The position numbers and the translations under genes were made by a program. Positions 44,808 through 53,045 of a stretch of 64,000 bases of DNA are shown piece after piece. The notes beneath the pieces are model-generated. The model had not been told where the DNA came from. It saw nothing but the letters and a program-made list of their open reading frames with translations, and did not search any database. Origin of the DNA: Pedobacter sp. BMA (GTDB lineage Bacteria; Bacteroidota; Bacteroidia; Sphingobacteriales; Sphingobacteriaceae). The DNA lies in assembly GCF_001027745.1 (NCBI RefSeq), contig NZ_LECU01000004.1:720550-784549 (forward strand), written 5' to 3'. Position 1 is the stretch's first letter, and each line of letters opens with the position of its first letter.

Positions 44808-45383
44808 ATGTCCGTAAACTACATTGCTGATCAAACATTCGATAAACAAGATTTTACCTTAAGACCTGTTCCAAAAGCAGAATACGAAGGGTGCAGCTTT
44901 ATAAGCTGTAATTTTTCAAATTCCGATCTAAGTGGAGTCAAATTTCTAGATTGCAGCTTCACTTCCTGTAACCTTAGCTTAGCCAGCCTAATAAAAACTG
45001 TTTTCAGCGATGTATCGTTCAAAGACTGCAAAATGCTTGGTTTACGCTTCGAAAACTGTAATGATTTCGGTCTGGCTTTCAGCTTTGATAACTGCAAATT
45101 AGATCATTGCTCCTTCTATAAGCTTAAACTTAAAAAAACCACTTTTAAAAACGCCCAACTTCACGAAGTAGATTTTTCTGAATGCGATTTATCAAGTTCC
45201 GATTTTCAAAATTGCGATTTACTTCAATCAACCTTCGATAAAACAATTTTAGAAAAGGCAGACTTCCGAAGCGCATATAATTACTCCATAGATCCTGATA
45301 ACAATCGCCTCAAAAAAGCAAAGTTTTCAAAATCAGGTTTAGCGGGACTTTTGCATAAATACGATCTTCAGATCAGCGAATAG
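44808..45383 (+). CDS. Pentapeptide-repeat protein (Qnr-like architecture)
   Basis: A 191-residue right-handed beta-helix with pentapeptide repeats of the A(D/N)LXX type, for example CSFISCNFSNSDLSG and SDFQNCDL. The C-terminal stretch, YSIDPDNNRLKKAKF then a final helix, is similar to that of Qnr proteins, which mimic DNA and protect gyrase from quinolones. Resistance is not shown by the sequence. Single-gene transcript. Confidence 0.8.
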   Translation: MSVNYIADQTFDKQDFTLRPVPKAEYEGCSFISCNFSNSDLSGVKFLDCSFTSCNLSLASLIKTVFSDVSFKDCKMLGLRFENCNDFGLAFSFDNCKLDHCSFYKLKLKKTTFKNAQLHEVDFSECDLSSSDFQNCDLLQSTFDKTILEKADFRSAYNYSIDPDNNRLKKAKFSKSGLAGLLHKYDLQISE

Positions 45384-45424
45384 CATCAACATTTTTTGTA
45401 TTTTCACTTAACAATGTTAATGTT

Positions 45425-45781
45425 ATGGAAAAAACAGAACCAACGACAATCGACGAATATATTGCGCTCTTCCCTGCAAAAACACAGGAAATGCTGCAGC
45501 AGGTTCGCCGGGCCATTCGTCAGGCTGTTCCCGAAGCCCGGGAAGTGATCAGTTATAAAATGCCGGCCTTTAAGCAAAATAAAGTACTGGTATATTTTGC
45601 TGCCTATAAAAAACATATCGGCTTCTATCCTACCGGTTCTGGGATTGAAGCATTTAAAAATGAATTTGGAGATTATAAATGGAGCAAAGGCGCAGTTCAG
45701 TTCCCAATTGATAAGCCTATCCCATTAGATTTGATTAGTAGAATATCAAAATTCAAAGCAGAAAGGGATCAGACTTCATAA
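45425..45781 (+). CDS. DUF1801 domain protein
   Basis: A 118-residue small protein of the DUF1801/YdhG type, with TIDEYIALFPAK at the start, SYKMPAFK in the middle and IGFYPTGSGIEAF. Function is not established; some relatives are described as iron-chaperone-like. Its mRNA probably begins just upstream, in the 41-nt gap after the pentapeptide gene. Confidence 0.8.
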   Translation: MEKTEPTTIDEYIALFPAKTQEMLQQVRRAIRQAVPEAREVISYKMPAFKQNKVLVYFAAYKKHIGFYPTGSGIEAFKNEFGDYKWSKGAVQFPIDKPIPLDLISRISKFKAERDQTS

Positions 45782-45845
45782 ATTTACTCACAAATTTCAG
45801 TGGAAAACTTCATTTTAAAAATCCTGAAATACAGTAAATCCTGAT

Positions 45846-45853
45846 TAGCTTTG
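45846..45853 (+). promoter_or_regulatory. -7 element for tex
   Basis: TAGCTTTG matches TAnnTTTG, 18 nt before the ATG at 45872. Confidence 0.55.
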
Positions 45854-45871
45854 CCGCATTAATTTTTGAAT

Positions 45872-48163
45872 ATGTTAGCTCATTATAAAATAATCGCAGC
45901 AGAATTAAAGGTTGCAGAGAAACAAGTTACAGCGACAGTAAACCTATTGGACGAGGGCGCGACGGTGCCTTTTATCTCCCGGTACCGTAAGGAATTAACC
46001 GGAAGTCTGGACGAGGTTGAAGTTGCCGCCATCCGGGACAGGGTTTTGCAGTTACGTGACCTGGACAAACGCAGAGAGGCCATTTTGAAGTCTATGACCG
46101 AACTGGGCAAGCTAACACCAGAACTTGAACAACAGATTAATGAAGCCGAGACCATCTCGCTTTTAGAAGACATTTATCTTCCTTATAAACCTAAGCGTAA
46201 AACGCGCGCTTCAGTGGCAAAAGAAAAAGGTCTGGAACCATTGGCCCTAAAGATCTTTGACCAACAAAATTTCAATGTAGACACTACAGCTAATCAGTTT
46301 ATAGATAGTGAAAAGGGGGTGAACTCCTCAGAGGAAGCACTAGCTGGTGCCAGAGATATTATTGCTGAAATGATATCGGAAAATGCGGATGCCCGTACTA
46401 AAATGCGTACCTATTTTCAGGAGAAAGCAACCTTTCAATCTGAGGTCATCAAAGGCAAAGAAGAAGAAGGCATCAAATATAAAGACTACTTTGAGTGGAA
46501 TGAGCCAGTAAAAACAGCTGCTTCACACCGGGTTCTGGCTATGCGGCGTGGAGAAAAAGAACTAATCCTGCGTTTAGATGCATTGCCGCCTGCAGAAGAT
46601 GCCATTAGTATTCTGGAAGCCCAATTCATACAAGGAAACAATGCGGCCTCGAAACAGGTTCAACAAGCTTTGGAAGATGGTTATAAAAGACTGTTAGAAC
46701 CGGCAATGGAAACAGAACTTCGCGTGCTTACCAAACAAAGAGCAGATGAAGAAGCTATTCGGGTATTCGCTGAAAATGCGCGACAACTTCTGCTTGCGGC
46801 GCCAATGGGCCAAAAGAACGTATTGGCAATTGATCCTGGATTCCGGACAGGCTGTAAGGTAGTTTGTTTAGATAAGCAAGGTCAGTTACTGGAAAATACT
46901 GCCATTTACCCGCATACGGGCCAGGGGAACGTTAAAAATGCAGAAACTGTCATTCAACAACTTTGTCAGAAATATAATATTGAAGCCATTGCTATTGGAA
47001 ACGGAACGGCTGGCAGAGAAACCGAATCATTTATCCGCAGTTTGAACTTGCCAAATGTAACCATCGTCATGGTAAATGAGAGCGGTGCTTCCATTTACTC
47101 AGCATCCGAGGTGGCAAGGGAGGAATTCCCAACCCAGGATATAACGGTACGTGGTGCCGTATCAATTGGCCGGCGTTTGATGGATCCGTTAGCCGAACTG
47201 GTAAAAATAGATCCAAAATCCATTGGTGTTGGGCAGTATCAGCATGATGTAGACCAGAATAAGCTGCAGGCCAGTTTGGATGACACGGTAATTAGTGCTG
47301 TGAATGCAGTTGGGGTAGAGCTCAATACCGCTTCCAAACAAATTTTGGCTTATGTATCAGGCTTAGGGCCAACTTTAGCTCAAAATATAGTAGACTACCG
47401 GAATACAAACGGAGCTTTCAAAAATCGCGAAAGTTTGAAAAAGGTTCCCCGCCTGGGCGACAAAGCCTACGAACAAGCTGCAGGTTTCCTCCGCATCCGC
47501 AATGCAGAAAACGCATTGGATACCAGTGGTGTACACCCTGAGCGTTACAATGTAGTGGATAAAATGGCCAAAGATCTGGGTACAACTGTTTCTGCCTTAA
47601 TGAAAGATCCACAGTTGCAAAAACAGATTAAGCCACAGCAATATGTTACCGAACATATCGGCTTGCCTACTTTAAACGATATTCTCAAAGAACTGGCTAA
47701 ACCCGGTCGCGACCCGCGCGAACAGTTTGAAGCCTTTAGCTTTACAGATGGCATAAACGCAATAGCAGATCTTAGGGTAGGAATGAAACTTCCGGGTATA
47801 GTAACCAACATTACTAATTTTGGGGCTTTTGTTGATATAGGGGTACATCAGGATGGCCTGGTTCATACCAGTCAGCTGGCCAATAGATTTGTAGCCAATC
47901 CTAACGATATTGTAAAAGTGCATCAAAAAGTAGAAGTAACGGTGATGGAAGTTGATCCAGCCAGGAAAAGAATTTCTCTTTCGATGAAAACTGAGGCTAG
48001 TCCGAAGGCCGCGGGTCAAACCCGCGAGCCGAAACAGCAGCAAAAACCAAAGCAAGATTATAAAGCAAATCCAAAACAGAGTTTTAAGCCTCGTAATGAA
48101 CCAAAAGATGCGGAAGGTGACTTGCAGGAAAAGCTTGCAAAGTTAAAAGGCATGTTTAAATAA
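45872..48163 (+). CDS. tex: RNA-binding transcription accessory protein Tex
   Basis: A 763-residue Tex protein. The N-terminal helix-turn-helix region (FISRYRKELTGSLDEV) is followed by the YqgF-like RNase H fold around residues 320-450 (VLAIDPGFRTGCKVV), helix-hairpin-helix domains (ALLKKVPRLG-like segment), and an S1 domain near residues 640-710 (GIVTNITNFGAFVDIGVHQDGLVH). A basic Lys/Gln tail follows. The ATG at 45872 is chosen over a TTG two codons earlier. It is convergent with the mechanosensitive channel gene. Confidence 0.93.
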   Translation: MLAHYKIIAAELKVAEKQVTATVNLLDEGATVPFISRYRKELTGSLDEVEVAAIRDRVLQLRDLDKRREAILKSMTELGKLTPELEQQINEAETISLLEDIYLPYKPKRKTRASVAKEKGLEPLALKIFDQQNFNVDTTANQFIDSEKGVNSSEEALAGARDIIAEMISENADARTKMRTYFQEKATFQSEVIKGKEEEGIKYKDYFEWNEPVKTAASHRVLAMRRGEKELILRLDALPPAEDAISILEAQFIQGNNAASKQVQQALEDGYKRLLEPAMETELRVLTKQRADEEAIRVFAENARQLLLAAPMGQKNVLAIDPGFRTGCKVVCLDKQGQLLENTAIYPHTGQGNVKNAETVIQQLCQKYNIEAIAIGNGTAGRETESFIRSLNLPNVTIVMVNESGASIYSASEVAREEFPTQDITVRGAVSIGRRLMDPLAELVKIDPKSIGVGQYQHDVDQNKLQASLDDTVISAVNAVGVELNTASKQILAYVSGLGPTLAQNIVDYRNTNGAFKNRESLKKVPRLGDKAYEQAAGFLRIRNAENALDTSGVHPERYNVVDKMAKDLGTTVSALMKDPQLQKQIKPQQYVTEHIGLPTLNDILKELAKPGRDPREQFEAFSFTDGINAIADLRVGMKLPGIVTNITNFGAFVDIGVHQDGLVHTSQLANRFVANPNDIVKVHQKVEVTVMEVDPARKRISLSMKTEASPKAAGQTREPKQQQKPKQDYKANPKQSFKPRNEPKDAEGDLQEKLAKLKGMFK

Positions 48164-48167
48164 ATTT

Positions 48168-48221
48168 ATTCACCACCTCAGGCATCTTTGGCTACATGTG
48201 TAGGTGCCTGAGGCGGTGAAT
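48168..48221. terminator. Large inverted repeat between convergent genes
   Basis: A 19-bp stem with one mismatch and one wobble (ATTCACC...CAGGC and its complement) and a 16-nt loop. There is no T tract on either side, so its use as a terminator is uncertain. It ends on the stop of the mechanosensitive channel gene. Confidence 0.5.
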
Positions 48222-49300
48222 TATATGTTATCAAATTTATCCTTGAATGCTAATCTTTTCTTCGGTAAACTTTCAGGATAGTTACTTTGGATAAAGGCAA
48301 TCATCGCCTCTCGGATATTACAGCGTAAATCGAACGCCCGGGATGAATTGGAAGCGCTCATTAAAAAGCGAACCTCAATTGATCCGTCTTTTGTACTGTC
48401 AGTAACCTGAACAACATTTACCCGTTTATCCCAAAGCGGATTCAAATCAAGTAGCCTGGTCATCTCCTGACGAAGCGGCTCGATTGGTATAGTATAGTCG
48501 AGGTATAAAAAAACAGTCCCCAATAAATCCGCCGAAACCCTGGTCCAGTTCTGAAACGGCTTTTCAATAAAATAAGTTATGGGTAATATTAAACGTCGTT
48601 GGTCCCAAATGTTGACTACAACATAGGTTAAGGTAATTTCTTCAACTTTCCCCCATTCCCCTTCAACAATTAATACATCATCAATCCTGATGGGCTGTGT
48701 AAAGGCAATCTGAAAACCAGCTAACAGGTTTCCCAATGATTTCTGAGCCGCAAATCCAATAATAATACCACCAATTCCAACACCTGTAAGTAGCCCTGCT
48801 CCGATTTTTCGCATGCTTTCAAAGCTGAGTAGAATAATAGCAGCAGTAATGAGGATGATGAGCGAAACGATAAACTTTCTTACAAACTGAAGCTGAGTTC
48901 TTATTTTTCGTTCTTTTAAGTTATTCTCTTTGTTGAGATCATATTTCAGATAGAAAAAATCCTCCAGAATGTTAATCAGCCGAACCAGAATCAATGCAAA
49001 ATTTATCGTTAGCGCAATTTCCAGGGCTTTATCCAATGGTAACCTGATGCCTGCCGGCATCACCATAATATCCAGGGAAGAGTTTAGCAATAGCAACGGA
49101 ATAAACAAAGCCACTGGTCTGCGCAGGTGCTTGATGGTCGATTTGATAATGATAAAATCCCACCACCTTGATAGCAACAAAAAGAGTTTGTGAATGAGAA
49201 ACCTTAGTAATATCCCAATTAGAATCGCCACAACACCAATAATAATGTTCTTTAAAAACAGCGGGACAGGATAACCGAAAATATTATCTAAATAATGCAT
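48221..49300 (-). CDS. Mechanosensitive ion channel (MscS family)
   Basis: A 359-residue channel with four to five transmembrane helices in the first 190 residues. The pore-lining TM3 has the GIGGIIIGFAAQKSLGNLLAG pattern, and the beta domain follows (DDVLIVEGEWGKVEEITLTYV). It opens under membrane tension to release solutes on osmotic downshock. It is monocistronic and divergent from pnuC. Confidence 0.93.
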   Translation of the reverse strand: MHYLDNIFGYPVPLFLKNIIIGVVAILIGILLRFLIHKLFLLLSRWWDFIIIKSTIKHLRRPVALFIPLLLLNSSLDIMVMPAGIRLPLDKALEIALTINFALILVRLINILEDFFYLKYDLNKENNLKERKIRTQLQFVRKFIVSLIILITAAIILLSFESMRKIGAGLLTGVGIGGIIIGFAAQKSLGNLLAGFQIAFTQPIRIDDVLIVEGEWGKVEEITLTYVVVNIWDQRRLILPITYFIEKPFQNWTRVSADLLGTVFLYLDYTIPIEPLRQEMTRLLDLNPLWDKRVNVVQVTDSTKDGSIEVRFLMSASNSSRAFDLRCNIREAMIAFIQSNYPESLPKKRLAFKDKFDNI

Positions 49301-49431
49301 TTAAGAAATTTGTTGGTTAATGATGAGGTGAACTCCATGCGATATTTTACTAACACCAGGGGCTTATTTTTGTTTTTAGAACCAGCAGACTCAGGTAATT
49401 ATTTTCTAATTTAGACATTCAATTACCTAAA

Positions 49432-50103
49432 ATGGATTTTTTTAACTCCCACAGCATATTTTTCAAAGTACTTGGCTATCCCATGAGTTACCTGGAGTTT
49501 TTCGCAGTACTTACTGGGATACTATCGGTGATATTGTCGGCCAGAGCAAGTATTTGGAGCTGGCCTGCAGGAATAGTAAATGTTTTCCTCTCTGCTTTCT
49601 TTTATTATCAAATCCAGCTTTATCCGGATATGTTTTTAATGGTTTTCTTTTTCATTACGAACATTATAGGATGGTGGCGATGGGCAAATCCGAAGCCGCA
49701 AGAAGCTGATCAGAGAAAACAGCTGAAGGTAAGTTTTATGCCGCCGAAACAATTCCTGATCTGGCTCGCTGTTGGTGTAGCCGGAACCCTATTGGTCGGT
49801 ACTTTAGCCAGTCAGCTGCACAACTGGTTTCCCCTGCTGTTTAATTTACCAAGCGCATATCCTTTTGTAGATTCGTTTATTTTAGTGATGAGTGTGATTA
49901 CGACATTACTGATGATTGAGAAAAGAATAGAATGCTGGATAATATGGTTATTGATTGATGTTGTAGCAACTTACTTGTATTTTTTAAAAGGGGCTAAATT
50001 TTTCGGAGTTGAATACTTTATCTTTACTATTATCGCAGCATTTGCCTTATGGAACTGGATAAGGGAGTACAGAAGCTATAATAAAAGTGTATCAGATTTT
50101 TAA
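49432..50103 (+). CDS. pnuC: PnuC-family nicotinamide riboside (or thiamine) transporter
   Basis: A 223-residue membrane protein with seven or eight hydrophobic helices. Family aromatic motifs are visible: WSWPAGIVNVFLSAFFYYQ, then WWRW, and the late segment CWIIWLLIDVVATYLY. PnuC proteins take up nicotinamide riboside, while some paralogues (PnuT) move thiamine. No TPP riboswitch is visible in the 131-nt upstream gap, which favours the former weakly. Confidence 0.82.
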   Translation: MDFFNSHSIFFKVLGYPMSYLEFFAVLTGILSVILSARASIWSWPAGIVNVFLSAFFYYQIQLYPDMFLMVFFFITNIIGWWRWANPKPQEADQRKQLKVSFMPPKQFLIWLAVGVAGTLLVGTLASQLHNWFPLLFNLPSAYPFVDSFILVMSVITTLLMIEKRIECWIIWLLIDVVATYLYFLKGAKFFGVEYFIFTIIAAFALWNWIREYRSYNKSVSDF

Positions 50104-50160
50104 GATCACAAATTGTAACCGCGGAAACGGCAACAGTGCTAAAAAAAATCACCTCAACTA

Positions 50161-50191
50161 TTTGATAATAAAAGTATTTAATCTATCTTTG
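50161..50191 (+). promoter_or_regulatory. Promoter of ribosomal protein operon
   Basis: TTTG at 50161-50164, 19 bp, then TATCTTTG at 50184-50191, an excellent match. Transcription should begin near 50197, about 49 nt before rplM. Confidence 0.8.
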
Positions 50192-50245
50192 CAGTCCCAA
50201 ATTTAATGGGAATAATAAATTGTTTAATAAATTAAATACAAGCAA

Positions 50246-50689
50246 GTGAATACGTTAAGTTACAAAACTGTCTCGGCCAATGCGAAAACTGTTAACAAAC
50301 AGTGGATTGTTGTTGATGCGCAAGGCGAGATTTTGGGGCGCTTGTCATCGAAGATCGCTATGATCATCCGTGGTAAAAACAAGCCTGAGTACACCCCACA
50401 CGTAGATTGCGGAGATAACGTTATCGTTATCAATGCAGACAAGGTTAAATTGACAGGAAACAAATTCAGCGAAAAGCAATATGTTTCTTATACTGGTTAT
50501 CCAGGTGGTCAACGTTTTATCTCTCCAAAAGAGTTAATGGCGAAACACCCTCAACGTGTAATCGAGAAAGCGGTACGTGGTATGTTACCGAAAACTAAAT
50601 TGGGTAAAAAATTATACACCAATCTTTTTGTGTATGCTGGTGAAAACCACCCTCATGCAGCTCAATCTCCAAAAACCATTAAACTTTAA
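50246..50689 (+). CDS. rplM: Ribosomal protein uL13
   Basis: A 147-residue 50S protein. It has the conserved segments WIVVDAQGEILGRLSSKIA, YTPHVDCGDNVIVINADK and TGYPGGQR. It starts with GTG at 50246. It heads an operon with rpsI 3 nt away, and rpsB follows. The GTG start and a leader of about 49 nt are the only unusual points. Confidence 0.96.
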   Translation: MNTLSYKTVSANAKTVNKQWIVVDAQGEILGRLSSKIAMIIRGKNKPEYTPHVDCGDNVIVINADKVKLTGNKFSEKQYVSYTGYPGGQRFISPKELMAKHPQRVIEKAVRGMLPKTKLGKKLYTNLFVYAGENHPHAAQSPKTIKL

Positions 50690-50692
50690 GAA

Positions 50693-51079
50693 ATGTCAGT
50701 TACTAACACTTCAGGAAGAAGAAAAACAGCTGTTGCACGTATCTACTTAAAAGACGGTGCTGGAGCAATTACCGTTAACGGTAAAGACCACAAAGTATAT
50801 TTCCCAACTTTACCTTTGCAATATATCGTAAACCAGAGTTTAGAAGTTTCTGAGCTTGCAGGTCAATATGATATTACTGTAAACGTTAAAGGCGGTGGAG
50901 TAAAAGGACAAGCAGAAGCTGTTCGTTTAGCTATTGCTAAAGCGATTGTTGAACTAGATGCGGATAAAAAACCTGCATTACGTGCTAAAGGCCTGGTAAC
51001 GCGTGATATGCGTATGGTTGAGCGTAAGAAACCAGGACGTGCTAAAGCTCGTAAGAAATTCCAATTCAGTAAACGTTAA
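50693..51079 (+). CDS. rpsI: Ribosomal protein uS9
   Basis: A 128-residue 30S protein with the GRRKTAVARIYL start, GGGVKGQAEAVRLAIAKA in the middle and the C-terminal KKFQFSKR tail that reaches the P-site tRNA. It follows rplM by 3 nt, as in most bacteria. Confidence 0.96.
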   Translation: MSVTNTSGRRKTAVARIYLKDGAGAITVNGKDHKVYFPTLPLQYIVNQSLEVSELAGQYDITVNVKGGGVKGQAEAVRLAIAKAIVELDADKKPALRAKGLVTRDMRMVERKKPGRAKARKKFQFSKR

Positions 51080-51083
51080 TCAC

Positions 51084-51089
51084 AGGAGG
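51084..51089 (+). promoter_or_regulatory. Strong Shine-Dalgarno sequence before rpsB
   Basis: AGGAGG lies 8 nt before the rpsB ATG at 51098, a near-ideal spacing. Other genes in the window start without such a site, which makes this one stand out in a phylum that rarely uses Shine-Dalgarno pairing. Confidence 0.8.
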
Positions 51090-51097
51090 CAAAGACA

Positions 51098-51931
51098 ATG
51101 GCAAGAACAACTTATCAAGACTTATTGGATGCAGGTGTACACTTTGGTCACCTTACCCGTAAATGGAATCCAAAAATGGCTCCTTACATTTTCATGGAGC
51201 GTAATGGAATTCACATTATAGATTTAAATAAAACCTTAACTAAAACTGAAGAAGCTGCGGCTGCGATTAAACAAATCGTAAAATCAGGACGTAAAGTTTT
51301 ATTTGTTTCAACAAAAAAACAAGCAAAAGGAATTGTAGCTGAGCAAGCTAAAAAAGTAAACATGCCTTTCGTAACTGAACGTTGGTTAGGTGGTATGTTA
51401 ACTAACTTTGCTACAGTACGTAAGTCAATCAAAAAGATGTCTAACATCGATAAAATGACTAAAGACGGTACTTATGCTATCTTATCTAAAAAAGAGCGTT
51501 TAATGATCCAACGTGAGCGTATTAAATTAGAATCACTTTTAGGTGGTATCGCTGATTTAAACCGTTTACCTGCAGCGTTATTCTTAATTGATGTTAAGAA
51601 AGAGCACATCGCGGTAACTGAAGCGTTGAAATTAAACATCCCTACTTTTGCGATGGTTGATACTAACTCTGATCCTTCTAACATCGATTTCCCAATTCCT
51701 GCGAATGATGATGCTACAAAATCTATCTCTTTAATTACTGATGTAATTATCAAAGCGATTGAAGAAGGTTTAGATGAGCGTAAACGCGAAAAAGATGATG
51801 AAGCTGAAAAAGAAGCTGTAGCTGTTAAAGCTGCTGCTGATGCTCCTGAATCGAAAGAGCCAAGACGCAAAAAAGCTGCTGAAGCGGAAGTTGAAGCATC
51901 TTCATCAGAAGAAACTAAAACAGAAGAATAG
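51098..51931 (+). CDS. rpsB: Ribosomal protein uS2
   Basis: A 277-residue 30S protein. The core shows DLLDAGVHFGHLTRKWNPKM, IHIIDLNKT and RWLGGMLTNF. A long acidic/alanine-rich tail (from about residue 228) is present, which is usual in Bacteroidota. It is preceded by a strong Shine-Dalgarno site 8 nt upstream, rare for this phylum, and is followed by a 131-nt gap with an inverted repeat before tsf. Confidence 0.96.
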   Translation: MARTTYQDLLDAGVHFGHLTRKWNPKMAPYIFMERNGIHIIDLNKTLTKTEEAAAAIKQIVKSGRKVLFVSTKKQAKGIVAEQAKKVNMPFVTERWLGGMLTNFATVRKSIKKMSNIDKMTKDGTYAILSKKERLMIQRERIKLESLLGGIADLNRLPAALFLIDVKKEHIAVTEALKLNIPTFAMVDTNSDPSNIDFPIPANDDATKSISLITDVIIKAIEEGLDERKREKDDEAEKEAVAVKAAADAPESKEPRRKKAAEAEVEASSSEETKTEE

Positions 51932-51946
51932 TCATATTTTTTAAAT

Positions 51947-52020
51947 TACAGGTTACTGGTTTCAGGTTTTAAGTTGGCTTAACATGAGTTTAACTTGGCA
52001 CTTGTAACTTGTAACCTGTA
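51947..52020. repeat. Inverted repeat between rpsB and tsf
   Basis: TACAGGTTAC at 51947-51956 and GTAACCTGTA at 52011-52020 are perfect inverted arms, with AAGTT/AACTT inner arms at 51971-51975 and 51992-51996. The right side repeats the GTAACTTGTAAC word. It resembles an interspersed palindromic repeat. Confidence 0.45.
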
Positions 52021-52062
52021 GTTGTTATAAACAAGATTGTAAATTTTTAAAAAAGAAATAAA

Positions 52063-52908
52063 ATGTCTACAGTACAAATTACTGCCGCAGATGTAAATAA
52101 ACTACGCCAACAAACTGGTGCTGGTATGATGGATTGCAAAAAAGCTTTAGTTGAAGCTAATGGCGATTTCGAAGCAGCTGTTGATTTATTGCGCAAAAAA
52201 GGTCAAAAAGTATCTGCCGCCCGTTCTGGTAATGCTACTTCTGAAGGTCTGGTATCAATCGCTGTTTCAGCCGATGGTACAAACGGTAAATTAGTTGCTT
52301 TAGCTTGCGAAACTGAACCAGTTTCTAAAGTAGAAGATTTCCGTAATCTTGCTCAAGCTGTTTTAGCTGCAGCTGTTGCAAACAATCCTGCTTCTGCAGA
52401 AGAATTATCAGCTATTGCATTAGAAGACGGACGTACGGTTGCTGAAACTATTACTGAACTAACTGGTAAAATCGGTGAGAAAATCGTTATCCAGGAATAT
52501 GCAAATATCTCTGGCGAAAAAATCGTTTCTTACATTCACTCGAACGGTAAAATGGGCGTTTTAGTAGTATTCGAAGGTGCTAATGGCGCAGATATTACTG
52601 AAGCTGGTAAAGATGTTGCAATGCAGATTGCGGCAATGAACCCGGTTGCTGTTGATAAAGATGGTGTTGATCCGGCTACAATCGAGCGCGAAATTGAAAT
52701 CGCTAAAGATGTAATCCGTCAGGAAGGTAAACCAGAAGAAATGGTAGAAAAAATCGCTGCCGGTAAATTGAATAAATTCTACAAAGACAGTACTTTATTA
52801 AACCAGGAGTTTGTGAAAGACAGTTCGGTAGATGTTCGTAAATTTTTAGATAACACCGCTAAAGGTTTAACAGTAACGGCTTTCAAACGTGTTCAATTAG
52901 GTGCATAG
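52063..52908 (+). CDS. tsf: Translation elongation factor Ts
   Basis: A 281-residue EF-Tu nucleotide exchange factor. The N-terminal UBA-like domain ends in the family sequence LRQQTGAGMMDCKKAL, followed by the core (VALACETEPVSK) and C-terminal domains. It is separated from rpsB by a repeat-bearing 131-nt gap and ends at a terminator, so it may also be read as a separate unit. Confidence 0.96.
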   Translation: MSTVQITAADVNKLRQQTGAGMMDCKKALVEANGDFEAAVDLLRKKGQKVSAARSGNATSEGLVSIAVSADGTNGKLVALACETEPVSKVEDFRNLAQAVLAAAVANNPASAEELSAIALEDGRTVAETITELTGKIGEKIVIQEYANISGEKIVSYIHSNGKMGVLVVFEGANGADITEAGKDVAMQIAAMNPVAVDKDGVDPATIEREIEIAKDVIRQEGKPEEMVEKIAAGKLNKFYKDSTLLNQEFVKDSSVDVRKFLDNTAKGLTVTAFKRVQLGA

Positions 52909-52925
52909 GCATCCCTAAACATATT

Positions 52926-52958
52926 AAAAGGTTCCAAGAAATTGGGACCTTTTTTTTT
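52926..52958 (+). terminator. Terminator after tsf
   Basis: A 10-bp stem (AAAAGGTTCC / GGGACCTTTT, one wobble) followed by eight or more T. Confidence 0.88.
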
Positions 52959-53018
52959 GCCCAAAAATATACCGAATCTTTTTGACATTCATTGCCACAC
53001 ATTTTATCCTGAACTGAT

Positions 53019-53026
53019 TAACTTTA
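53019..53026 (+). promoter_or_regulatory. Near-consensus -7 element for nagA
   Basis: TAACTTTA differs from TAnnTTTG at the last base and lies 19 nt before the ATG at 53046. No well-spaced -33 partner was seen. Confidence 0.35.
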
Positions 53027-53045
53027 GGATCTATACAAAACACCT

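Noticed and set aside
47545..48055. Minus-strand frames inside tex
   Set aside because: They are shadows of the tex coding strand and have no support from promoters or conserved motifs.
49301..49431. Possible TPP riboswitch upstream of pnuC
   Set aside because: The conserved CTGAGA and ACC...CTGATCTGG segments of the TPP aptamer are not visible in this gap.
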